The notes below the pieces were generated by a model. That model ran no database searches and was not told where the DNA came from. It saw only the letters and a list, made by a program, of their open reading frames with translations. The position numbers and the translations under genes are program-made. 64,000 nt of DNA from assembly GCA_002083515.1 (NCBI GenBank), contig LWDN01000080.1, positions 1-64,000 of the forward strand, written 5' to 3'. This document shows positions 30,968 through 40,068 of the stretch, one piece after another (the first letter of the stretch is position 1; each line of letters starts with the position of its first letter). Source of the DNA: Proteobacteria bacterium HN_bin10. Its GTDB lineage: Bacteria; Pseudomonadota; Alphaproteobacteria; Caulobacterales; Aquidulcibacteraceae.

Positions 30968-31008
30968 CGCGGACCTTCAGGTCCGCATGCGGGTCTGAAG
31001 ACCCGCGC
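30968..31008 (+). repeat. Tandem perfect hairpins between convergent folC and trxA
   Basis: GCGGACCT-TC-AGGTCCGC (30970-30987) is followed by GCGGGTCT-GA-AGACCCGC (30990-31007). Both are perfect 8-bp stems. They sit in the 54-bp gap between two convergent genes and can stop or protect both transcripts, although no T-run follows. The leading GGACCGC matches the 53.0-kb element. Confidence 0.7.
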
Positions 31009-31016
31009 TCCCAGAG

Positions 31017-31337
31017 TTAAACGCTCTCGTTCAGCCACTCGACGATTTTCGATTTCGGCATGGCGCCGACCTTGGTCGAGGCGACCTTGCCGTCCTTGAA
31101 CACCATCAAGGTCGGGATGCCGCGCACGCCGTAGCGGCCGGGCGTCATCGGATTGTCGTCGATATTGAGCTTCACGACTTGAACGCGATCGCCCATTTCG
31201 TTGGCGATTTCTTCGAGCGCCGGGCCGATCTGCTTGCACGGGCCGCACCACTCCGCCCAGAAATCCACAAGCACCGGGCGCCCCGACCGCAGCACATCGG
31301 CTTCGAAACTATCGTCGGAAACTTTGGTGGTGGCCAA
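31017..31337 (-). CDS. trxA: Thioredoxin 1
   Basis: A 106-residue classical thioredoxin. The redox site WCGPC is at 30-34 in FWAEWCGPCKQIGPALEE, the buried Asp is in LVDFWAEW, and the cis-Pro is in GIPTLMVFKDG. Length and fold elements match bacterial TrxA. It reduces disulfides of ribonucleotide reductase and other cytoplasmic enzymes. It lies downstream of addA on the same strand with a 52-bp gap, an order often seen in alphaproteobacteria. Confidence 0.97.
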   Translation of the reverse strand: MATTKVSDDSFEADVLRSGRPVLVDFWAEWCGPCKQIGPALEEIANEMGDRVQVVKLNIDDNPMTPGRYGVRGIPTLMVFKDGKVASTKVGAMPKSKIVEWLNESV

Positions 31338-31389
31338 GGGACGCTCCTTCGGGTTGGTTCAGCCGATGTAGGGGCGCCCGGTTAAGGAT

Positions 31390-34300
31390 TCAACCGCGCG
31401 CGAACGTAGCGAAAACATCGTCGAGCCGCGCCTCCGGCAGCTCCATGAGATGCGGCTTCTCGGTCCACAGCAGCGCGCAGGTCACGGCCTTACCCGGGAA
31501 AATCTGGCGCAAGACTTCGCGGTAGAGCGCGAGTTGCAACACGTATGAATCCGGCGCCGCAGCGGCATCGATGGGGGCGGGCCTATCGGTCTTGAAGTCG
31601 AGCACGATCACGCGCTTGTCATCGACCGCGAGCCGATCGACGACGCCGCGCACCGCCCGGCCCGCGGCTTCGCCGATGATCGGCGCCTCGGCGCGGCTCG
31701 ACGGCGCAAACACCATGGCGAAGCGCGGATCGGCGATGACGGCCAGCGCCTCGCGCGCAAAGGCGTCGGCTTCCGTCTCCTCAACACCCTGGCGCTTCAG
31801 CCACGCGCGCGCGGCGATTTCGCGTTTCTCGGGCGCGACATCGGGCAGGCGCTCGAGCAAGCCATGGATCAGGCGCCCGCGGCGAAAGCGCTTCTGGCCC
31901 TCTCCGCGCGGCGAGAACAGCGCGGGATCGACGCGATGCAGGCGCGACGGCGCCGCGATCTCGATCCGCACGCCGCCGGGCGCTGAAGTCCGCGCCCAGT
32001 CCGGGAGCGTCGGCGGCGCTTGTTTGTCGGCGACAGCTGCATCGACGCAGCGGATTTCACCCAAACGAAGCCCCTCGCCGAACGGCGTCTCGATCTTCGC
32101 CGCCCCGAGCCGCTCCAGCGCCTCCGCCACTGCTGCGCGCCAGCTGACTTCCGGCGCCTCGCCGCTCCGCCATTGCGGGCCGCAGACGATCAGCCGGTCG
32201 CGCGCCCGCGTCATCGCCACGTAGAGCAGGCGCCAGTGCTCGCCCAGCATGCGCTGCTTGTGCGCGGCGCGCGCTGCGGCGCATGGCGCGTCGTCGCCCT
32301 TGGCGCTGAACGACACGAACGGCCCATCTTCTTCGTCGAACAACAGCCCGTGGTCCGGCGCATCGCCGACATCGCCGGTCGAATCCGGGAGGATGACGAT
32401 CGGCGCTTCTAGCCCCTTGGCGCCGTGCACGGTCATGACGCGGATGGCGCCTGTCTCCGCTTCCAGCTCGCGCTTCACCTGCTGCGCGTCCAGCTCGATG
32501 TCATAGAGAAAGCGCTGCAGCGTCGCCGCGACATGCCGCGCGGGCTTCAACGCGCGCTGCAGCAATTCCTCCAAGGGATCGCGCGATTCCGGTCCGAGGC
32601 GCGCGAACACGCGCGCCCAACCGGAGAGCCCGCCGCCATGCGGCGTTTCCAGCGCCCAGCTCAGAAACGCGAACGGATCGGCGTCGCGGCGTGCGACCAA
32701 TTCTTGCACGAACGCGCGCGCCGGCGCGTACCTTTCGTCCGTGGCGCCCACCAAGCGATCGAGCAGGCGCGCGCCGCCGCGATCGTAGGCCAGCGGGAAG
32801 AGATCGTTGTCATCGTCGGTGAGATCGCACCACGGCCCCTTGAGCACGCAGGCCAAAGACAGATCGTCGGCGGGATCGAGCGCGACCTGCATCAGCGCCA
32901 GGCAATCCTGCACCGCGAGTTCGTCGCGCAGCACCATGCGGTCGGCGCCGGCCACCGGAAGCCCGGCGCGCTTGAACGCCTTGAGCAGCTCATGAAACAT
33001 GGCGCCGCGCTTGCGCACCAGCGCCAGCACATCGCCGGCGCGCACGGGCCGCAGCGCGCCTTTTTCCCAGACCGCCTCGCGCGCGGCGATCATCGCCTTG
33101 ACGCGCTCGGCGATGGCCTTGGCCAATCTCGCAGGCGCGCTGACTTCGGACTCCACATCCAGCGGCGCATCCCAAGGCTCGGCCGGCGCCGCCACGGGGC
33201 GCATGGTCACCGGCCAAACCTCGACGGCGCCGCTTTCCTGCTCCCGCGCCGCCAGGTGCTTGATTTCATCGTGCACGCCGACGCCGGCGATCAGCGGTTT
33301 ACCGCGCATGGTTTCGTCGACGGCGGCCAGCACCTCCGGCGCCGAACGGAACGATGTGCGCAACTCAGGCGCTCGGAACTCTTTCTCGGCGGCATGCGCG
33401 CGGGCGGCCAGGCTTTGAGACTCGCCCAGAAAGCGCTCCGGATCGGCGCCCTGAAACGCGTAGATGCTCTGCTTGGGGTCGCCGACCGAAAACACGGTGC
33501 GGTTCTTCGCGCGCGCACCGTGGCCGGCGAAGAACTCGTTTTGCAGCGGCGTGATCAGATCCCATTGCGCCGGGCTGGTATCCTGACCTTCGTCGATGAG
33601 AATGTGATCGAGTCCGCCGTCGAGCTTGTAGAGCACCCAGGGCGCGGCTTCCGAGCGTTGCAGCAACGCCTGCGCCCGCTCGATCAGATCGTCGAAATCG
33701 AGCACGCCGGCGCGCGCCTTGGCGCTCGCATAAGCCTCATCCAGCTTCAGCGCCAACGCCAACGCGGCGACCGCATCCTCGGCGCGTTCGATGGCGTTGA
33801 GGCGTTCACGCGCTTCCACCGTCGCTTCCGCCAGCGTGCGCACCAGGGGTTCGATCCACGGATGCGCCTTCTTGGTCGCCGCCGTCGCGAATTCCTTGCG
33901 CGGATCGCCCGCTCCCGTCAGCGCAAAGGCCAGGCACGCGTCCATCGCCGCCGCCTCATCGCCACGGTTCATGGCTTCGATCGCCGCGAACAATCGTTCG
34001 CCGGTTTTGACGTCGTTGGCGCTGCCCTCGCAGAGCTTAGCTGCGGCCTCTTGCAGTTCCGCCCATGACCAGCGCGCCAGAAATGCGCGCCGATAATCTT
34101 CCGCCGTCTGCACCACGCCATGGCGATCGCGCAGCGCACGGGCGGCGAACAATTCGCCTTGATGCTTGGCGGCGAAGCGATGAAAGGCGCCCCGCCGCAA
34201 GGCCAGGCGATCGAGCAGGCCTTCGAGGCCATCGCTGTAGAGGCGCTTGGCGAAGCGGGTGAACGCATCGCACGGGGCGTCCTCGGCCAGCGCCGCCGCC

Positions 34301-34773
34301 GCGCGCGCCTCCGCCAGCAGCGAGGCGGCGCGCGCTTCGTCGGCGATATCGAAACCGGGCGGCACGCCTGCTTCCAACGGAAAGCGCCCCATCAGGCGTT
34401 CGCAGAAGGCGTGGATGGTCTGAATTTTCAATCCGCCCGGTGTCTCAAGCGCGCGCGCGAACAAGGCCCGCGCGGCGCCCAGGTCCGTGTGCGACGCGCC
34501 AAGCGCCTCCAACTCCGCCGCAAGCTTCGCATCGTCGGCGACGCACCAACCGCCCAGGCGCTCGAACAAACGGCGCTGCATCTCGGCGGCGGCAGCCTTG
34601 GTGTAGGTGATACATAGAAACGCCGACGGCTGCGAGCCTTCAAGCAGCAGGCGCGCGATGCGGTCCACCAGCACCTTGGTCTTGCCGGAACCGGCGTTGG
34701 CGGTGACGAAAACCGAATAGAGCGGATCGGCCGCCTGGCGTTGCGCGCGGGTGGTTTCGGCGGCGGCGCTCAT
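31390..34773 (-). CDS. addA: Double-strand break repair helicase/nuclease AddA
   Basis: A 1127-residue UvrD-like helicase with a C-terminal RecB-type nuclease, the alphaproteobacterial AddA. Motif I TANAGSGKTKVLVDRIARLL lies at about 23-42, motif II is in HILIDEGQDTSPAQWDLI, VGDPKQSIYAFQGADP is motif III, and a late VTVHGAKGLEAP-like segment (VMTVHGAKGLEAPIVILP) is motif V. The nuclease core is seen in VIVLDFKTDRP near the C-terminus. AddAB processes double-strand ends for RecA loading and recognises Chi-like sites. It overlaps addB by ATGA. Confidence 0.96.
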   Translation of the reverse strand: MSAAAETTRAQRQAADPLYSVFVTANAGSGKTKVLVDRIARLLLEGSQPSAFLCITYTKAAAAEMQRRLFERLGGWCVADDAKLAAELEALGASHTDLGAARALFARALETPGGLKIQTIHAFCERLMGRFPLEAGVPPGFDIADEARAASLLAEARAAAALAEDAPCDAFTRFAKRLYSDGLEGLLDRLALRRGAFHRFAAKHQGELFAARALRDRHGVVQTAEDYRRAFLARWSWAELQEAAAKLCEGSANDVKTGERLFAAIEAMNRGDEAAAMDACLAFALTGAGDPRKEFATAATKKAHPWIEPLVRTLAEATVEARERLNAIERAEDAVAALALALKLDEAYASAKARAGVLDFDDLIERAQALLQRSEAAPWVLYKLDGGLDHILIDEGQDTSPAQWDLITPLQNEFFAGHGARAKNRTVFSVGDPKQSIYAFQGADPERFLGESQSLAARAHAAEKEFRAPELRTSFRSAPEVLAAVDETMRGKPLIAGVGVHDEIKHLAAREQESGAVEVWPVTMRPVAAPAEPWDAPLDVESEVSAPARLAKAIAERVKAMIAAREAVWEKGALRPVRAGDVLALVRKRGAMFHELLKAFKRAGLPVAGADRMVLRDELAVQDCLALMQVALDPADDLSLACVLKGPWCDLTDDDNDLFPLAYDRGGARLLDRLVGATDERYAPARAFVQELVARRDADPFAFLSWALETPHGGGLSGWARVFARLGPESRDPLEELLQRALKPARHVAATLQRFLYDIELDAQQVKRELEAETGAIRVMTVHGAKGLEAPIVILPDSTGDVGDAPDHGLLFDEEDGPFVSFSAKGDDAPCAAARAAHKQRMLGEHWRLLYVAMTRARDRLIVCGPQWRSGEAPEVSWRAAVAEALERLGAAKIETPFGEGLRLGEIRCVDAAVADKQAPPTLPDWARTSAPGGVRIEIAAPSRLHRVDPALFSPRGEGQKRFRRGRLIHGLLERLPDVAPEKREIAARAWLKRQGVEETEADAFAREALAVIADPRFAMVFAPSSRAEAPIIGEAAGRAVRGVVDRLAVDDKRVIVLDFKTDRPAPIDAAAAPDSYVLQLALYREVLRQIFPGKAVTCALLWTEKPHLMELPEARLDDVFATFARG

Positions 34774-37724
34774 TCGTCACCCGCTTCGTCGGCCCATTCC
34801 TTGCGGCGGGCGAGCAGGTCGTATTCGTTGTAGGGCTTCAGAAACTGCACGCGCGGCTTCGAATAGAACGGCTGTTCGGCGCGGGCATAGGTTTTGAGCA
34901 AGCCCTTGAGTGCGGCGAGCGCTTTCTCGGCTGCTGCCGTCGGGCCGCCCTCGGCCTCGACAATATGAGGCGCCGGTTTGGAGCCGCCGAATTGCCAATA
35001 GATCAGCTCGGTTGCTCGCGCCGCCGGTACGCCGTCGATAGCGCCCGCCATCAGCATCGCTGCCTCTAACAAGAGCTGCGGGCTGAGCCCGCTATTGACC
35101 TGCGGATCGGTCGGCGGCTTGCCGGTCTTGAAATCCAGAATAGCCGCATGCCCCGGTGCGATCTCGATCCGATCGGCGATGCCCGTCAGCATCACGCCGC
35201 CGACGTCGAGTTTGCCGTACTTCTCACGATAGATCGCGGCGCCGCGCGCGCGCCGCTCCTCGAACCATGCGATCAGCGCCGCCACTGACGCCAGCAAACG
35301 CTGACGCTCGGCGGCGCGGCGCTCGGGCGCAATGCCGTGCCAGCGCAGCTCTTCGTCAAGCAAGCGCGACAGCTCCGCCGGATCGGTTCCATCGCCGAAG
35401 CGTTCGATAGCGCGGTGGACGGCGGTGCCGCGTTCGGCAGGACCGGCGGCGGCGCCGATCGGATCGAGGTGTTCAAGCTTCAGGATGCGGCGCGCATAGA
35501 CCGCGTACGGATCGCGGATCAGCGTCTCGACCTGGGTGACGCTGATCTGCGTCAGGCGCTTGCCGGCCGGCGGCTTAGGCTTCACCGGCGCGAGCCGCAC
35601 GATGCGCGTCGGCGCATCCAGGCGCCGCGCCATCTCGGCGTACTGACCAGCGCTCGCAATCTCGGACGCGGCGCCTTGCATCAGCGTCTTCAGCCGCCAC
35701 AACCAGCGCGACGCCAAAGTCGGCGCGCCGTCGCGACGCAGCGCGCGTGTAAACACGACGTTCGGCGCATTGGCCAATTGCGCGAAATCGTGCGCGGCGA
35801 GACCAATGCGCGCATCGAGCGACGGCAATCCGAGTTTCTCGCGCATGGCTCGCGACAGGAACGGGTCTTCGCCTGCCGGCGCCGGCCAGACGCCTTCGTT
35901 GAGCCCGGCGAGGATCATCAGATCGCGCCGCTGCAAACGCGCTTCCAGCAAACCCCAAATGGCCACGCGCGCATCGCCGCTCGCTTGCGTCGGCGGCACT
36001 TCGCGACCGTCCATCAACCGCTGCAGCACGCGCGGCGCCGTCCGCGCCGGCATCAGCCCAAGTTCGGCACCGAAGCGATGCGCTTCGCGCAGCACTTGCG
36101 CCGCGGCCTCGCCGTCCCGGCCCTGCCAGATATCGAAGCCGGTGAGCGCTTCCGCGGCTTGGGCCAGCGCATCGGCGAATTCGGCGAGGGTCACTTCGTG
36201 ATGCGTCATCAAACCGGTCAGCGGCGCCAGCGCCTCACCCAGCGCTTCGACGATGGCGCGCGCGCGCGGCCAATTTTTCACCGGCGCGTCCGGCTCGCGT
36301 TCTCCAAGCGCGGCGAGTTCGGCCAAAGTTTCGTGGCGCCGCGCCCCGCGCAGCGCTTCATGTTCCAGCACCGTCAGGCCGAAGCCATCGCTCGCGACAC
36401 GGACGCGCGCGTGCTTCAGCACCGCCGCCAGCGCCACCGGCTCAGCTGGGTCGTTCGCGAGTTCGCATAAGAGCGCCAGCAAGCGCCCCGCCTCGGTCTC
36501 GCGCAGCGGCGCGCCGTGCGACACCGCGGGCTCGATGCCCCAGCGCGCCAGCTTGGCCTCGATGCGGCGCGCCAGTCCGGCGTCGGGCGTCACCACGGCT
36601 ACGCTGGCCCCCGGTTGTTCGAGCGCTTCGCGCAACATCAAGGCGATGGCGGCGGCTTCCTCGTCCTCGGTCGCGGCTTCGAGCAAGCGTAGGCCCGCCG
36701 CGCCCAGTTTCACAAACGCCACGCCGCCCGCGAGCTCGAGACGCGACAGCCAGTCAGCGGTCTTCTCCGCCGGCGCCAGCGCTTCGCGCATGAGCACGCG
36801 CCGCGCTTGGCCTTGGCCCGACTCGAGCGCCAGCGCCGGCACATCGCGGCGATCGACGCCAAGCGCGGCAAGCGTGTGCTTCAGCGCGTGCTGAGGATGC
36901 TGATCGCTAATCATCGCCCAGCTTTCGCTGTCGAGATCGACATCGACGCCCGGCAGCACGACCACGCCCTTGGGCAGGCGCGCGACCACGCGCATGAGTT
37001 CGCGCGTCGTCGCCTGCGAACCGGTCGAGCCGGCGATCACTATTGGCCGCTTCGGCGCATCGGCTTTCCAGCGCGCCGCGAGCGCGCGACGAAGCGCAGC
37101 GCCGTGTTCGGCGGGATCGCTGACGCCCTGCTCCTTCAGGTGCGCCGGCCAGAACCTGGCGATAATGTCGAGAAACGCCGCCGAACTTGCCCAATGCCGC
37201 GCCAGATCGATCTCCTCAACCAGTCTAGGCAACAGTTTCCAGTCGACGCGCTCGACGGTGGCGGCGCTATCCAGCAGCTTGCCCAGCTCGTCCGCCAGCG
37301 CGATCGCGCGCGCCGGATCGTCGACGCCGTTCTCATGCGCGGCGCGGCGGCGGATGAGCGCCGCCAGCTGCATGCGCCGCTGCATCTTCTCGATCGGCGG
37401 CAAGAGTTCGGCGCCGATCGGATCGGCGCCCCAGATGTCGGGATCGTCATCGGCGTGCGGATCGCCGAGCGGACGGATCGAGGGCAGCAAAGCCGCACCG
37501 CCCAAGCGCTTGGCGAACGCATCGATCAGTCCGCGCGCCGAGCGGCGGTTGGGCACAAGCACCAGCGCGTCGGCGAGCGCAAACGGATCGGCGTCGCGCT
37601 TCAAGGCCGCGATCATGCAATCGGCCAGCACGTCGAGGAACGGTTCGGACGCTGGGATCGCGCGCAGCCGCGGCGCCGGGCCGCCGAGCAGCGGCTCCGG
37701 CAACCCCAGCGGCAGCGAACTCAT
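34770..37724 (-). CDS. addB: Double-strand break repair protein AddB
   Basis: A 984-residue partner of AddA, starting MSSLPLGLPEPLLGG. It has the inactivated-helicase-like N-terminal half (ALVLVPNRRSARGLIDAFA) and a second PD-(D/E)XK nuclease domain with ILDFKTGKPPTDPQVNSGLS at roughly residue 860. ATG 37724 overlaps the murU stop in ATGA, which fixes the start over the 69-residue longer frame. In vivo it forms a stable complex with AddA. The C-terminal tail LARRKEWADEAGDE is typical. Confidence 0.94.
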   Translation of the reverse strand: MSSLPLGLPEPLLGGPAPRLRAIPASEPFLDVLADCMIAALKRDADPFALADALVLVPNRRSARGLIDAFAKRLGGAALLPSIRPLGDPHADDDPDIWGADPIGAELLPPIEKMQRRMQLAALIRRRAAHENGVDDPARAIALADELGKLLDSAATVERVDWKLLPRLVEEIDLARHWASSAAFLDIIARFWPAHLKEQGVSDPAEHGAALRRALAARWKADAPKRPIVIAGSTGSQATTRELMRVVARLPKGVVVLPGVDVDLDSESWAMISDQHPQHALKHTLAALGVDRRDVPALALESGQGQARRVLMREALAPAEKTADWLSRLELAGGVAFVKLGAAGLRLLEAATEDEEAAAIALMLREALEQPGASVAVVTPDAGLARRIEAKLARWGIEPAVSHGAPLRETEAGRLLALLCELANDPAEPVALAAVLKHARVRVASDGFGLTVLEHEALRGARRHETLAELAALGEREPDAPVKNWPRARAIVEALGEALAPLTGLMTHHEVTLAEFADALAQAAEALTGFDIWQGRDGEAAAQVLREAHRFGAELGLMPARTAPRVLQRLMDGREVPPTQASGDARVAIWGLLEARLQRRDLMILAGLNEGVWPAPAGEDPFLSRAMREKLGLPSLDARIGLAAHDFAQLANAPNVVFTRALRRDGAPTLASRWLWRLKTLMQGAASEIASAGQYAEMARRLDAPTRIVRLAPVKPKPPAGKRLTQISVTQVETLIRDPYAVYARRILKLEHLDPIGAAAGPAERGTAVHRAIERFGDGTDPAELSRLLDEELRWHGIAPERRAAERQRLLASVAALIAWFEERRARGAAIYREKYGKLDVGGVMLTGIADRIEIAPGHAAILDFKTGKPPTDPQVNSGLSPQLLLEAAMLMAGAIDGVPAARATELIYWQFGGSKPAPHIVEAEGGPTAAAEKALAALKGLLKTYARAEQPFYSKPRVQFLKPYNEYDLLARRKEWADEAGDE

Positions 37725-38443
37725 GTGCTCGGCGCCGCCGCCGCCAATCGTGCTTCCGCTTGGGCGCGCGCTTCGGGATCGCCGACATGCATCCAGAAGC
37801 CGCCGAGCGGTGCGCCGTGCAGCCGGCCTTGCGCCTCCAACCTCCGCCACACGCGCATGAAGCCGAACGGTTCGAGCGGCTCTTCGTCGACGATGCGCGG
37901 ATCGATGATCTGCGCGCCCATGTAGGCCCACGGCGCACGCGGCATCGCGTCGCGAAACGACAGCACGCCCTGCGCGTCCATGAAGAAGTCGCCGGCGCCC
38001 TCAAAGCCCAAGCACTGATCCATCGCCGCCAGCATTAACCTAGCGCCGCTTTGGCTTGCATCGAAGCCGCGCGCCAGCCGCGCGATCGCGGCGCCGCTCG
38101 GTTCTTCCCAGACGCTATCGATGTTGCAAACGACGATCGGATCGTCGCCGAGCAGCGGCCGCGCCTGACGCACGCCGCCGCCGGTTTCCATCAGCTGCGC
38201 GCGTTCGTCGGAGATGACGATCTCGAGATCGTTGCGGCGCCTCACATGCGCTTCCAGCAGATCGGCGAAAGCATGCACGTTGACGACGGCGCGCTTGACG
38301 CCGGCCGCCGCCAAACGGTCGAACACATGATCGATCAGCGCTTTGCCGGCCACAGTGACGAGCGCCTTGGGGCGATCGTTGGTGAGCGGGCGCATGCGGG
38401 TGCCGAGCCCCGCCGCCAGCACCATGGCGGTGTGCGGGATCAA
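37721..38443 (-). CDS. murU: N-acetylmuramate alpha-1-phosphate uridylyltransferase MurU
   Basis: A 240-residue nucleotidyltransferase. The NTP-binding signature is near the N-terminus (VLAAGLGTRMRPLTNDRPK), followed by the metal-binding CNIDSVW and SGGFWMHVGDP-like C-terminal (GGFWMHVGDPEARAQAE). With AmgK directly upstream it forms the peptidoglycan recycling bypass that turns MurNAc into UDP-MurNAc without de novo GlcNAc steps, as known from Pseudomonas and Caulobacter relatives. It overlaps amgK and addB by 4 bp each. Confidence 0.92.
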   Translation of the reverse strand: MIPHTAMVLAAGLGTRMRPLTNDRPKALVTVAGKALIDHVFDRLAAAGVKRAVVNVHAFADLLEAHVRRRNDLEIVISDERAQLMETGGGVRQARPLLGDDPIVVCNIDSVWEEPSGAAIARLARGFDASQSGARLMLAAMDQCLGFEGAGDFFMDAQGVLSFRDAMPRAPWAYMGAQIIDPRIVDEEPLEPFGFMRVWRRLEAQGRLHGAPLGGFWMHVGDPEARAQAEARLAAAAPST

Positions 38444-39549
38444 GCCGCTTTCTCCAGATACGGGCGCGCGACATCGTTGACGAACGCGCGCGCATCGCTA
38501 AGCGCCGGGTGCTTCAGCGTGGCGGCGAGGTGGCCCCACATGCGCGGCATGAAGGCGAGATAGCGCGGCTTGTTATCGCGCGCGGTCAGGCGCGAGAAAA
38601 TGCCCAGAATACGCATGGTGTTGATGGCGCCGAGCACGGCGAGTTCGCGCTGGAGTTCGCTGGCGCTGGCGCCGGTGGCGTCGAGATAGGCGCGCACCGC
38701 CGCCTCGTGCGCGGCCGGGCTCACGTCGCGGCGCGCGTCATGCAACAGCATGGAGAAATCCCAACCGCGCCAGCCGCGGATCGCATCCTGAAAGTCGAGC
38801 AGCCCAACCCGCTGCAGCCCGTGGCGATCCGGCAGCCACAGCAAATTCTCCGCATGATAGTCGCGGATGGTGAAGGTGCGCGGAAAGCCCAGGGCCTTCA
38901 CGATCAGCGCGTCGCGGATCTTCTCCCAGCGCGCGCGGGCGGCGTCATCGATGCGCACTTCGGCGGCGCGCGGCAGCCATTCCACGAACAGATCGGCGTT
39001 CACTTCGAGCGCCAGCGCATCGTAGTCCAGCAGCGGCCAATTGGCGTTGGCGGGCCCATCGAGACGGCTCGGCGCCGGCGGCGCCTGGTGCACGTGCGCG
39101 AGCACCCGCGCGGCTTCTTCATAGAGCGCGATCTCATCGGTTCCGCGCGGGATGACATTAGCGTAGAGATCGTCGCCCAGGTCTTCGATGATCGCGTAGC
39201 CGGCCTCGCAATCGGCGGCGAAAATCTTCGGCGGCGCCAAGCCAAGGCTCTCCAGATAGCTGGCGACCGCGACAAACGCCTCCACCCGCGAAGCGGCAAG
39301 CCGCGCGGTCGCATTCCAGCCCATGGCGCGGCGCTCGGCCGGCGTCGCGCCCGGCGGGCACGGCGCGCTCTCGGCGCTCCTCGGCGCATCCATCAACATA
39401 GCGCGGCGCTCGCCGTCTCTCAGGCGCTCATAGCGGCGCGTCGACGCGTCGCCCGCCAATGGCGTGCGTTCGGCTTTGTCGAAGTCGGTCTCGCGCAACA
39501 GACGCGTCAGCGCTTCAGATCGATCCAAGCTTGCTTCTCCATGCGCCAT
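38440..39549 (-). CDS. amgK: N-acetylmuramate/N-acetylglucosamine 1-kinase AmgK
   Basis: A 369-residue aminoglycoside-phosphotransferase-fold kinase. The N-terminus TPLAGDASTRRYERLR is the nucleotide-binding lobe, YAIIEDLGDDLY precedes the hinge, TIRDYHAENLLWL holds the catalytic Asp and Asn, and VGLLDFQDAIRG the metal-binding Asp. AmgK phosphorylates cell-wall amino sugars at the anomeric position for MurU, which follows. It overlaps tsaE by 35 bp if ATG 39549 is used; no other start close by keeps the conserved N-terminus. Confidence 0.92.
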   Translation of the reverse strand: MAHGEASLDRSEALTRLLRETDFDKAERTPLAGDASTRRYERLRDGERRAMLMDAPRSAESAPCPPGATPAERRAMGWNATARLAASRVEAFVAVASYLESLGLAPPKIFAADCEAGYAIIEDLGDDLYANVIPRGTDEIALYEEAARVLAHVHQAPPAPSRLDGPANANWPLLDYDALALEVNADLFVEWLPRAAEVRIDDAARARWEKIRDALIVKALGFPRTFTIRDYHAENLLWLPDRHGLQRVGLLDFQDAIRGWRGWDFSMLLHDARRDVSPAAHEAAVRAYLDATGASASELQRELAVLGAINTMRILGIFSRLTARDNKPRYLAFMPRMWGHLAATLKHPALSDARAFVNDVARPYLEKAA

Positions 39550-39985
39550 GCGCCGTCATTGCCGCGGTGCGGCCCTCGCCCTCGGCTTTCAGTTCCACGT
39601 CGAGCCGGTCATGCGGCAATTGCCCTTCGAGCCGCTCCGGCCACTCGATCAGACACGCAGCGCTGGCGAAGGCGTCCTCTAGACCAAGCTCCCAGGCGTC
39701 GTCCGGCTGTTTCAAGCGATAGAGATCGACATGCCAAAGTTCGCCGCGCGCGCCTTCATAGGTCTGGACCAGGGTGTAGGTGGGGCTCGGGACCTCGTCG
39801 GGATAACCGGTCCAGGCCTCGATGGCGCCGCGCGCCAGAGTGGTCTTTCCGGCGCCCAGATTGCCGCTCAGGCAAACCACATCTCCCGGCGCCAGACGTT
39901 CGCCCAGCCGCCGCCCGAGCGCCAAGGTCGCCATGGCGTCGGGCAACGCGAAATCGCGCGAATCAGAGGCGGCCGAAATGCTCAC
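39515..39985 (-). CDS. tsaE: tRNA threonylcarbamoyladenosine biosynthesis ATPase TsaE
   Basis: A 156-residue P-loop ATPase of the t6A pathway, working with TsaB and TsaD. The P-loop GNLGAGKTTLARG begins at about residue 41, SPTYTLVQTYEG follows, and WHVDLYRL plus CLIEWPERL are family hallmarks. It is first in the minus-strand run tsaE-amgK-murU-addB-addA-trxA, with every junction but the last overlapping. The divergent ferredoxin reductase gene starts 83 bp away. Confidence 0.95.
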   Translation of the reverse strand: MSISAASDSRDFALPDAMATLALGRRLGERLAPGDVVCLSGNLGAGKTTLARGAIEAWTGYPDEVPSPTYTLVQTYEGARGELWHVDLYRLKQPDDAWELGLEDAFASAACLIEWPERLEGQLPHDRLDVELKAEGEGRTAAMTAHGAWRSKLGSI

Positions 39986-40068
39986 GGGCGGGGATGCTGC
40001 CCTCCGGGCGGCGCGGCATCAAGGGCGGCTTGCGCCTAAGCGCGTCAGGCTCCAAACACTAAGCCGCT

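Noticed and set aside
32425..34068. A 547-codon plus-strand frame opposite addA
   Set aside because: AddA helicase motifs are on the minus strand; the plus frame is a third-position shadow.
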